Source: Labilithrix luteola
GTDB lineage: Bacteria > Myxococcota_A > Polyangia > Polyangiales > Polyangiaceae
Direction of reading: 5' to 3'
Assembly (NCBI GenBank): GCA_026225435.1
Contig: JAMFST010000255.1
Location: 1-8,020 of the forward strand
Length of the DNA: 8,020 nt
In this document: piece by piece, positions 1-5,400 of the stretch
How the letters are laid out: every line of letters begins with the position of its first letter
Numbering within the stretch: the first letter of the stretch is position 1
Position numbers and translations under genes: made by a program
The notes under the pieces: generated by a model
Databases searched by the model: none
What the model was told of the DNA's origin: nothing
The model's input: the letters and a program-made list of their open reading frames with translations, nothing else

Positions 1-409
1 CCTCGCCGCCGATCCGACGCAGTCGCATCTGGCGCAGGATGATCCGCTCGTCGACCAGCTCCAGCTCGTCGTCGCTGTCGGTCACCTCGCCCAGCACGAT
101 CTCTCGAAGTCGGGCGTGAAACAGGTCGGGATCCTTGACCAGATGAAACGTGTTGGCGCGGTAGTGCTCGGCGAGCTCGTCCGCCGTCTGCACGCTGTCG
201 GGGATGTTCCACATCTCGCGGAAGCGCCGATTGCAGCTGGCGAACATGCCCGCTTCGTCCGTGAGCACGATGCCGTCGCCCGTCGCGTCGACGGTCGCCT
301 GGAGGAGCGCGACGGTGACCTGCAAGCGCGCGTCGCCTGCGACGTTCTCTCGTTCGCCTTGGTTCAAAGCTAACTCCGGTGGCGGAGGCAGGTGACGGGG
401 ACTCGTCAC
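1..409 (-). CDS. PAS-domain sensor protein, N-terminal part (runs off window)
   Basis: The minus-strand frame is open from a GTG at 409 down to position 2 with no stop, giving 136 residues of a protein whose C-terminus lies outside the window. Residues about 30-136 look like a PAS fold: ATVDATGDGIVLTDEAG, followed by a CNRRFREMWNIP segment. An acidic stretch with DELELVDERIILRQMRLRRI then resembles the closing beta strands of PAS domains found in hybrid histidine kinases and GGDEF or phosphatase sensors. No transmembrane segment precedes it, so a cytoplasmic sensor is likely; the output domain is not visible. The start is uncertain. GTG 409 has a G-rich AGGGGG about 11 nt upstream, but GTG at 454 and TTG at 367 or 325 are in the same open frame. 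It is separated from the efflux block, and nothing here links it to that block. Confidence 0.72.
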   Translation of the reverse strand, partial: MTSPRHLPPPPELALNQGERENVAGDARLQVTVALLQATVDATGDGIVLTDEAGMFASCNRRFREMWNIPDSVQTADELAEHYRANTFHLVKDPDLFHARLREIVLGEVTDSDDELELVDERIILRQMRLRRIGGE

Positions 410-516
410 TCGCGTGACAGCCCCCTGACTATCGAGGATCCCTTTCCGGATCACCAGTACCCGTCGGACGTGGAGATTCGCTTTTGTTTCGTGATCAATC
501 GCAGAAAATACGGATG

Positions 517-529
517 GGTCAGATTGACC
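517..529. repeat. Short inverted repeat GGTCA-GAT-TGACC in intergenic region
   Basis: Two perfect 5-bp arms are separated by 3 nt, inside a locally AT-rich stretch (about 476-540) between the PAS gene and the first TetR gene. The stretch lies upstream of the PAS gene on its coding strand, so an operator or promoter element for that gene is possible. The arms are short and the site is seen once, so function is unproven. It does not match the GCAAC-N5-GTTGC sites found elsewhere in the window. Confidence 0.2.
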
Positions 530-561
530 GATTTGCGGATGTCACGAGGGCTCGAAGGCAT

Positions 562-586
562 CGAGAGAACGCTCGTTCGTCTCTCG
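562..586 (-). terminator. Possible hairpin directly after the first TetR gene
   Basis: CGAGAGA (562-568) and TCTCTCG (580-586) form a perfect 7-bp inverted repeat with an 11-nt loop. It abuts the TGA stop of the TetR gene at 587-589, where a terminator would be expected. No T-run follows on the minus strand, so it is not a canonical intrinsic terminator. It could be a weak or Rho-assisted end, an mRNA 3' stabiliser, or chance. Confidence 0.3.
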
Positions 587-1231
587 TCATCGTCTTCGTC
601 CCGCCGACGCATCCGCGCCGGCGTCGCGCATGGCGAGGTTCGCGAGGCCGAGAAGCACGACCTCCACGAGGGTCGCCACGTGGCGAGGCGCGCTCTTCCC
701 TTCGCCGTCGCCGGGCACGCGATCGGTCAGCGCGAGCTCGAGAGCGAGCGCGTGAGTCAGCTCGTAGGCCAGCGCCGGGTTCGAGCCGCGCGGAAGCTCA
801 CCCCGGGCGATACCGCGTTCGAACAGCTGCATCACATCGAGACGCTCTCGCTCGCCGAACTTCTTCACCAGCTCGCCCAGCTCCCCGCGGAAGGCCGACA
901 TCGCGGCCATCCGCATGATGGCGAGCACCACCGGCTGCTGCCGCCGCACCTCGTACCGCGTGAGGTGGTCGACGAGATCCTGGCGCAGAGATCCCGTGTC
1001 AGAAACCGCGCGACGAGCTTCGGAGCCTCGCTCGAACATGTCGATCACCAGCCGCTCCGGCGTCACCCAGCGGCGGTAGATCGACGTCTTGTTCACGCCG
1101 GCGCGGGCTGCCACCTCCTCGATGGAGATGTCCTGGTGCCCGATGCGCGCCATCTCCGCCGCAGCTGCGTGGAAGACCTTCTCGATGAACTGCTCGCCGC
1201 GCACGCGTGTCGGTGACGTTCGTGAAGCCAT
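587..1231 (-). CDS. TetR/AcrR-family transcriptional repressor (copy 1)
   Basis: This 214-residue protein has the usual length and layout of TetR regulators. The N-terminal helix-turn-helix lies at about residues 15-60, with VAARAGVNKTSIYRRW as helices 2-3 and the TPERLVIDMF start of helix 4. A variable all-helical C-terminal domain follows (about 70-205) that would bind ligand and dimerise; its ligand cannot be predicted. The ATG at 1231 is preceded by purine-rich AAGAAG about 6 nt upstream. A 15-bp palindrome lies 28-42 nt upstream of the start, the expected place for an autoregulatory operator. It is divergent from the plus-strand membrane-protein gene and shares that operator region with it. 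It is a close paralogue of the TetR at 2110-2748: about 80% identical over the first 69 residues with an identical recognition helix, and more diverged in the C-terminal domain. Family assignment is firm; the regulatory target is inferred from the shared sites. Confidence 0.95.
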   Translation of the reverse strand: MASRTSPTRVRGEQFIEKVFHAAAAEMARIGHQDISIEEVAARAGVNKTSIYRRWVTPERLVIDMFERGSEARRAVSDTGSLRQDLVDHLTRYEVRRQQPVVLAIMRMAAMSAFRGELGELVKKFGERERLDVMQLFERGIARGELPRGSNPALAYELTHALALELALTDRVPGDGEGKSAPRHVATLVEVVLLGLANLAMRDAGADASAGRRR

Positions 1232-1258
1232 GGTGTCTTCTTACCCTACCTCATCATT

Positions 1259-1273
1259 GCAACTTTAAGTTGC
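1259..1273. promoter_or_regulatory. Putative TetR operator 1, GCAACTTTAAGTTGC
   Basis: This is a perfect 7-bp inverted repeat around a single central T, lying in the divergent intergenic region between TetR copy 1 and the plus-strand membrane-protein gene. It is 28 nt from the TetR ATG and 37 nt from the preferred ATG of the other gene. It is the most symmetric of four GCAAC-N5-GTTGC sites in the window. Weak -10-like hexamers flank it on both sides (AATGAT reading toward TetR, TGTGAT reading toward the membrane gene). A bound repressor would then sit in the promoter spacer and block both directions. The palindrome is seen directly; its role as a TetR operator is inference. Confidence 0.75.
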
Positions 1274-1309
1274 TGTGATTGACCCCTCGTGTCAGCTTTG
1301 GCGCATCCG

Positions 1310-2095
1310 ATGAAGCTCGCCGCCGCCGGCTACCGCCTGCCCTTCGCCCTGGCGCTCGCCGTGATGGCTGGGCTCTCGCTCCCTCGCCTCGCGCACGCCG
1401 AGGAGCCGGTCGCCGTGAGTCGCCTTCGCGCGCTCGAGAGCATCGTCACCGAGAGCGAGGATGCCGCGGAGCGACGCGCGACGGTGCTGGCCGCCGCCAA
1501 CCTCGCGACCGGCGCAATCTCCATCGGCGTCGGAAGCTACGCAGCGGCTCGTGGCGCCGGAGGTGCCGGGACGGGCCTCATCATCGGCGGCGGTATCACG
1601 CTCGCTACCGGGTCGTTCGCGCTGGCGTCGACCCGCCGCGACGAGCAGCTCGAGGCCCACCTGCACGAGCTCGCACGAGGCGAAAATCCGTCCGAAGCGC
1701 TCCATCAGGCGGAGCTGGCCTGGTGGCAGGCGGCCGAGCGTACGGGCAAGGCGCGAACCCGTACGGGCACCGTCGCCATGATCCTCGGCGGCCTCCTCCT
1801 CGCGACCGGGACGGTGGCTGCCGTGGTGAACATCCACCTGCCGAACGACAGCGCGACGCTCGATGACCGCGTCTCCTTCGGCGGTGCGCTGGCCGCTGTC
1901 GGAGGGACTCTCTTCGCCGGCGGCGCGTACACCGCCCTCACCGAGGACCCGATCGAGTCCTCCTGGCGGACCTACGCGCGCCTCACCTCACCGGACCTCG
2001 ACGCGGGCTCGGCCTCGGGCTCGCCCAGCGCCTCACGCCTGCAGATCACACCGACCTTCGGTCCGGGCGGGCTCGGGGTCGTCGGTACATTTTGA
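1310..2095 (+). CDS. Exported, glycine-rich membrane-associated protein of unknown function
   Basis: I do not recognise this 261-residue protein. Residues 1-30 form a clear Sec signal peptide, with a basic start, a hydrophobic core and AHA before EEP at the expected cleavage point. A short charged helical segment follows (about 34-57). Two hydrophobic Gly/Ala-rich stretches (about 58-80 and 86-106) could form a hairpin, then a charged helical region (about 108-150) containing a Trp pair. Two more hydrophobic stretches follow (about 153-176 and 188-210). The Gly/Ser-rich tail ends in LQITPTFGPGGLGVVGTF, a beta-like end with terminal Phe that recalls outer-membrane proteins. An in-frame GTG at 1289 would add seven residues. 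ATG 1310 is preferred because it begins the signal peptide, although neither start has a strong ribosome site. Its position between two TetR genes, with operator-like palindromes at both ends, suggests control together with the efflux pump. Confidence 0.8.
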   Translation: MKLAAAGYRLPFALALAVMAGLSLPRLAHAEEPVAVSRLRALESIVTESEDAAERRATVLAAANLATGAISIGVGSYAAARGAGGAGTGLIIGGGITLATGSFALASTRRDEQLEAHLHELARGENPSEALHQAELAWWQAAERTGKARTRTGTVAMILGGLLLATGTVAAVVNIHLPNDSATLDDRVSFGGALAAVGGTLFAGGAYTALTEDPIESSWRTYARLTSPDLDAGSASGSPSASRLQITPTFGPGGLGVVGTF

Positions 2096-2110
2096 GCAAC
2101 TTTTCGTTGC
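2096..2110. promoter_or_regulatory. Operator-like palindrome 3, GCAACTTTTCGTTGC, between convergent genes
   Basis: This is the same GCAAC-N5-GTTGC pattern as the other three sites, extended by one A/T pair to 6-bp arms. It exactly occupies the gap between the TGA of the membrane-protein gene (2093-2095) and the TAG of TetR copy 2, whose last base is 2110. It is not near any start codon, so it is not an ordinary promoter operator. As RNA it would give only a 6-bp stem without a U-run, so it is a poor intrinsic terminator. A repressor roadblock, a DNA-looping site or a duplication remnant are the options. The sequence match is direct; the function is inference. Confidence 0.5.
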
Positions 2111-2748
2111 TAGCGCGGCGTCACCGAGCGCCGCTTCCCGGTCGCCTCGTGCATCGCCACGCTGGCGAGGCCGAGGAGGATCACCTCGACCAGCCGCTCC
2201 ACCTTGCGCGCCGCGCGGACCTCTGGCCCCTCGCCGGAGCGCGTGAGCGTGAGCTCCATCAGGGCGCCGTGGACCAGATCGTAGCCGAGCTCGGGGCTCG
2301 CCCCGCGCGGCAGCTCTCCGCGGGCGACGCCGCGCTCGAACATGCGCAAGACGTCGGTACGATCGCGCTCGGTGATCTTGAGCAGAAGATCGGCCAGCTC
2401 CCCCACGAAGCCCGACGCGGCGTGCATGCGGACGATGGCCATGGTGATCGGATCGCCGCGGATCACCTCGTACTGGCGCACGTACGACACCAGGTCACCG
2501 CGCAACGTGCCCGTGTCCGGCGGGTCGTGGTTCGCGTCGGCGCCGCGCTCGAACATGTCGAGCACCAGGCGGTCGGGCGTGGGCCAGCGACGGTAGATGG
2601 ACGTCTTGTTCACCCCCGCGCGCGCGGCGACCTCCTCGATGGAGATGTGCTGGTGACCGATACGCGCGATCTCCGCCGCGGCGCTGGCGAACACCTTCTC
2701 CACCAGGCGCTCGCCGCGGACCTGCTTCGGGGACGTTCGGGCCGTCAT
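2110..2748 (-). CDS. TetR/AcrR-family transcriptional repressor (copy 2)
   Basis: This 212-residue protein has the standard TetR architecture: an N-terminal helix-turn-helix (about residues 15-60, same VAARAGVNKTSIYRRW core as copy 1) and a helical C-terminal ligand and dimer domain ending in a basic tail. The ATG at 2748 follows an AAGGTGG element about 10 nt upstream. An operator-like palindrome sits 28-42 nt upstream, the same distance as in copy 1. It is transcribed away from the efflux operon that starts at 2940, the classic arrangement of a local RND-pump repressor such as AcrR or MexR-type systems with their pumps. Its C-terminal domain differs considerably from copy 1 (for example the segment around residues 70-125), so the two may sense different ligands while reading the same DNA site. 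Family call firm; pump repression inferred. Confidence 0.95.
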   Translation of the reverse strand: MTARTSPKQVRGERLVEKVFASAAAEIARIGHQHISIEEVAARAGVNKTSIYRRWPTPDRLVLDMFERGADANHDPPDTGTLRGDLVSYVRQYEVIRGDPITMAIVRMHAASGFVGELADLLLKITERDRTDVLRMFERGVARGELPRGASPELGYDLVHGALMELTLTRSGEGPEVRAARKVERLVEVILLGLASVAMHEATGKRRSVTPR

Positions 2749-2939
2749 GGGACGCCGGCCACCTTAGGATAATTCGCAACTCCACGTTGCGATATCCGGC
2801 GTGACGTGGAACGCTTCGCGCTCGAAAGGTGGCCACCGCACCTGTCTCTCGCGGGTTCTCTGCGGGTGATTGCCGCTTTTCTACCTCGCATTTTCCGCTT
2901 CCACGCAACGCACTTCGGCACCGGAGCATCCATCGAACC
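2749..2939. promoter_or_regulatory. Divergent regulatory region between TetR copy 2 and the efflux operon
   Basis: These 191 bp separate the two start codons. The left end carries the palindrome at 2776-2790 with an AATTAT -10-like hexamer just beside it, reading toward TetR. The right half contains a pyrimidine-rich, locally AT-richer stretch (about 2870-2900) with a TTGCCG -35-like element at 2870-2875 but no good -10 at the right spacing. The efflux promoter is therefore placed here only by position. The coding frame of the outer-membrane factor stays open back to a GTG at 2829, but the extra residues look non-coding and would precede the signal peptide. Confidence 0.45.
2776..2790. promoter_or_regulatory. 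Putative TetR operator 2, GCAACTCCACGTTGC
   Basis: This GCAAC-N5-GTTGC palindrome has 6-bp arms when the flanking C and G are included (2775-2791). It lies 28 nt from the ATG of TetR copy 2, exactly the spacing seen for operator 1 and TetR copy 1. It probably mediates autorepression. Being about 150 bp from the efflux start, it could also cooperate with operator 4 by looping. Confidence 0.72.
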
Positions 2940-4292
2940 ATGGCAACTTTCGGTTGCGATCTAGCGGCGCGATCAGGTCGCCATCTGGCGATCGGCGTCA
3001 CCCTCGCGTCGTGCACGCTGCTGCTCGCGCGCCCCGCGCATGCGCTCCAGCCGCTCGACGTCTTCGTCGACCACGCGCGCACCTGGAATCCGGACAATCG
3101 CTCCGCGCAGGCCACCGCCGCGCAGCGCGACGCCGAGGCGAGCACCACCACCGGCAACCTGCTGCCCAACATCCAGCTGACCGGGACCTATAGCCACAAC
3201 CAATACGACGTCGTCTTCCCCGCCTCGTTGCTCGGAGGCAGCTCGACGCAGACGTTGACCATCCAGCCGTTCAACCAGCTGGACGGCAGCGCCGTGCTCA
3301 ACGTGCCGCTCATCAACGTGGGCAACTGGGAGAAGCGCAAGGCGGCCAAGGCGACGCTGGAGAGCGCCAAGGCGAGCGCGGCCAACTCCGCCCGTATCAC
3401 CCGCAAGTCGGTCACCCGCGACTACTTCCAGCTCCTCGGGTACGAGGCGGTGCTCCGCTCGGCCACGCAGAACCTCGAGGTGGCCCGCCACAACGTGAAG
3501 CTCTCGCAGGACAAGGCGGAGAGCGGCACCGCGTCGCAGCTGGACATCCAGCGCGCGCTCGCCGACCAGGCCAAGGCGGAGCAGAACGTGAGCGCGGCGG
3601 ACCTCAACGTGGTCGACGCGCGGCGGTCGCTCTACTCGCTGACCGGGGTGACGCCCGATCCGGCGACCGCGTTCCCCGAGGCGGAGCTGACCGACGAGGC
3701 GCCGCTCCAGGGCTGGATGGCCGGAGCGCAGAGCTCACCGGCGGTGGCCAACGCCCGCGCGCACCGCGTCGCCGCGGAGAAGACCGCCGACGCCGCCGGC
3801 GCCGCCTGGTGGCCGACGCTCACCGGCAACGCGACGGAGAAGTACACCAACGCCACCGCCTTCACCGGTCATGGCAACTACTACCTGCTGCAGCTCCAGG
3901 CCGCCTGGAAGCTCGACGCCACTTTGCCGTCGCAAGCGCGCGCTCAGGGCGCCGCTGCCGAGGCAGCGCGCGCCGACGAGGAGAAGGCGCGGCTCGGCGC
4001 CGAGGACGACGTCTACAAGGACTGGCAGCAGATCCGCGCCGACATCGCCTCGTCGCGCTCGGCCCGCGCGCAGGTGGAGGCCACCAAGCTGGCAGCCTCC
4101 ATCGCCGAGGACCGCTACGTCAACGGCGTCGCCACCCAGCTGGACCTGCTCAAGGCGCGCCAGGACGCCTTCGACGCCGAGGTCTCGCGCATCCAGGCGG
4201 ACGCCGATCTCGCGTACGCGCGCTCCGCTCTCAGGCTCGATTCAGGACGCGACTCCGCACAGCCGGCCGCCGGCGAGGACACCTCACGATGA
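2940..4292 (+). CDS. TolC-family outer-membrane efflux protein
   Basis: This 450-residue protein is the channel subunit of a tripartite efflux pump, forming the trimeric outer-membrane and periplasmic exit duct. It has a signal peptide (Arg11 and Arg14, then a hydrophobic core) and the two-fold internal repeat of the OEP family. The repeat landmarks are GTASQLDIQRALADQAKAEQ starting at residue 196 and GVATQLDLLKARQDAFDAEV starting at residue 396, each beginning a long helix. Beta-strand segments lie near 70-115 and 280-325. ATG 2940 is chosen because it places a normal signal peptide at the N-terminus; GGAG lies about 13 nt upstream, a long spacing. Two exits from the export signal are possible: signal peptidase I after AHA at 33-35, or lipid attachment at Cys25 in LASC as in OprM-type channels. 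Its stop overlaps the adaptor start (ATGA), so the two are translationally coupled. A palindromic operator covers codons 2-6. Confidence 0.92.
   Translation: MATFGCDLAARSGRHLAIGVTLASCTLLLARPAHALQPLDVFVDHARTWNPDNRSAQATAAQRDAEASTTTGNLLPNIQLTGTYSHNQYDVVFPASLLGGSSTQTLTIQPFNQLDGSAVLNVPLINVGNWEKRKAAKATLESAKASAANSARITRKSVTRDYFQLLGYEAVLRSATQNLEVARHNVKLSQDKAESGTASQLDIQRALADQAKAEQNVSAADLNVVDARRSLYSLTGVTPDPATAFPEAELTDEAPLQGWMAGAQSSPAVANARAHRVAAEKTADAAGAAWWPTLTGNATEKYTNATAFTGHGNYYLLQLQAAWKLDATLPSQARAQGAAAEAARADEEKARLGAEDDVYKDWQQIRADIASSRSARAQVEATKLAASIAEDRYVNGVATQLDLLKARQDAFDAEVSRIQADADLAYARSALRLDSGRDSAQPAAGEDTSR
2943..2957. promoter_or_regulatory. Putative TetR operator 4, GCAACTTTCGGTTGC, over the efflux start codon
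   Basis: This fourth GCAAC-N5-GTTGC site begins directly after the ATG of the outer-membrane-factor gene (2940-2942) and covers its codons 2-6. Bound repressor would block initiation or early elongation of the whole efflux operon. Because it lies within coding sequence, part of the match must also satisfy the codons. The pattern agreement with the three non-coding copies argues for selection as a binding site. Its role is inferred. Confidence 0.65.
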
Positions 4293-5386
4293 GCGCAGCT
4301 CGATTCACCTTCGCGATCGCCTCCCTGCTCGGCCTCGGCGCCACGGCCGGCTGCCACAAGGCTGAAGCCCCCTCCGAGGCGGCCAAGGCCGACGAGAAGA
4401 AGGTCCACGTCGACACGCAGGCGATCACCGAGCAGTCGGTGCCGCTCCTGCTCACCGTCCCCGGCACCATCGCGGCGAACATGCGCACCGATCTGGCGGC
4501 CAACGCCGAGGGGCGCGTCATCCGCACCTTCGTCGAGCGCGGCGATCACGTGAAGGTGGGGCAGCTGCTCGCCCAGCTCGATTCGCGCGGGGCGGCGCTC
4601 GGCGCGACGCAGGCCGTCGCCAACGCCAAGAGCGCGGCCGACCAGCTGGCCAATGACCGCGCCGATTGCGACCGCTACGACAAGCTGCTCGCCCGCGGCG
4701 CCATCACCAAGCAGGAGTACGACAAGCAGCGGACCACCTGCTCCACGCAGGCGGCGTCGGAAGAAGTGGCGCAGGCCAAGGCCGCCGACTCCGCGCGCGC
4801 GCTCGGCGACGCGGCCATCCGCGCTCCATTCGCCGGCGCCATCGGCGAGCGCTTCGTGAGCGTGGGTGACTACGTTCACAGCGACACCAAGGTGGTCACC
4901 CTGCTGGTCGACGATCCGCTGCGCATCCAGCTGACGGTGCCGGAAGCGTCGATCGGCTTCGCCGGCCAGGGCGTGACCTTCTCCTTCGAGACGGTGAGCC
5001 GCCCCGGCAAGAGCTTCCAGGCGACCATCAAGTACGTCGGGCAGGAGGTGCGCACCACCACGCGCGACCTGGTCGTCGAAGGGGTGGGCGACAACTCCGA
5101 CCACGTGCTCATCCCCGGCATGTTCCTGACGGCTTACCTGAAGACCGGCGACAAGGTGCTGCCGCTGGTGCCCCAGACCTCGATCGTGCCGGTCGACAAC
5201 ACGTCCACCGTGCTCATCGTCGTCGACGGGCACCTGCAGCAGCGGACCGTGCAGACCGGCGCCCACGTCGGAGACCGCGTCGCCGTCCTCGACGGCGTGA
5301 AGAAGGACGAGCAGGTGGTCATCAAGCCCGGTCCCGACGCCGTCGATGGCGTGGCCGTGGATGCGCCGCAGGCACCAGGGAAATAG
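4289..5386 (+). CDS. RND efflux periplasmic adaptor (membrane fusion protein)
   Basis: This 365-residue HlyD/AcrA-type adaptor links the inner-membrane RND pump to the outer-membrane channel. The N-terminus is a signal sequence with Cys22 after TAG, a slightly non-standard lipobox, so it is probably a lipoprotein like AcrA. A beta strand pair follows (about 40-65). The first half of the barrel-sandwich (lipoyl-like) domain is at about 72-100 (EGRVIRTFVERGDHVKVGQL). An alpha-helical hairpin lies at about 101-170 and contains GAITKQEYD. The second lipoyl half is near 176-205 (IRAPFAGAIGERFVSVGDYV). Beta-barrel and membrane-proximal domains run to about 355. The hairpin holds two Cys residues (DCDRYD and TTCSTQ) that could form a disulfide across it. 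The start ATG overlaps the previous stop by 4 bp, and the RND gene begins 14 nt downstream, so the three genes form one operon. Substrate range cannot be told from the sequence. Confidence 0.94.
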   Translation: MSAARFTFAIASLLGLGATAGCHKAEAPSEAAKADEKKVHVDTQAITEQSVPLLLTVPGTIAANMRTDLAANAEGRVIRTFVERGDHVKVGQLLAQLDSRGAALGATQAVANAKSAADQLANDRADCDRYDKLLARGAITKQEYDKQRTTCSTQAASEEVAQAKAADSARALGDAAIRAPFAGAIGERFVSVGDYVHSDTKVVTLLVDDPLRIQLTVPEASIGFAGQGVTFSFETVSRPGKSFQATIKYVGQEVRTTTRDLVVEGVGDNSDHVLIPGMFLTAYLKTGDKVLPLVPQTSIVPVDNTSTVLIVVDGHLQQRTVQTGAHVGDRVAVLDGVKKDEQVVIKPGPDAVDGVAVDAPQAPGK

Positions 5387-5388
5387 AC

Positions 5389-5393
5389 GGGAG
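5389..5393 (+). promoter_or_regulatory. Shine-Dalgarno of the RND permease gene (GGGAG)
   Basis: GGGAG lies 7 nt before the ATG at 5401, inside the 14-nt gap after the adaptor's TAG. It is the clearest ribosome binding site in the operon and fixes the permease start; the residues that follow (MQWLASLCIRQPVFTWV) are the typical RND N-terminus. Confidence 0.75.
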
Positions 5394-5400
5394 TCCGATC

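Noticed and set aside
437..452. Inverted repeat GATCC-N6-GGATC between the PAS gene and TetR copy 1
   Set aside because: The 5-bp arms occur once, with no relation to the GCAAC sites and no T-run; too weak to call an operator or terminator.
392..1216. A 274-codon plus-strand frame opposite TetR copy 1
   Set aside because: Its Arg/His-rich, low-complexity translation mirrors the TetR coding sequence; the minus strand has a full TetR helix-turn-helix.
2092..2772. A 226-codon plus-strand frame opposite TetR copy 2
   Set aside because: Same kind of antisense shadow as over TetR copy 1; both show similar composition because the two TetR genes are paralogous.
2829..2939. N-terminal extension of the outer-membrane factor from GTG 2829
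   Set aside because: The added 37 residues look like translated intergenic DNA and would bury the signal peptide internally; ATG 2940 gives a normal export signal.
4115..5266. A 383-codon minus-strand frame opposite the channel and adaptor genes
   Set aside because: Its composition is typical of a shadow frame, and it spans two well-supported plus-strand genes, including their overlap.
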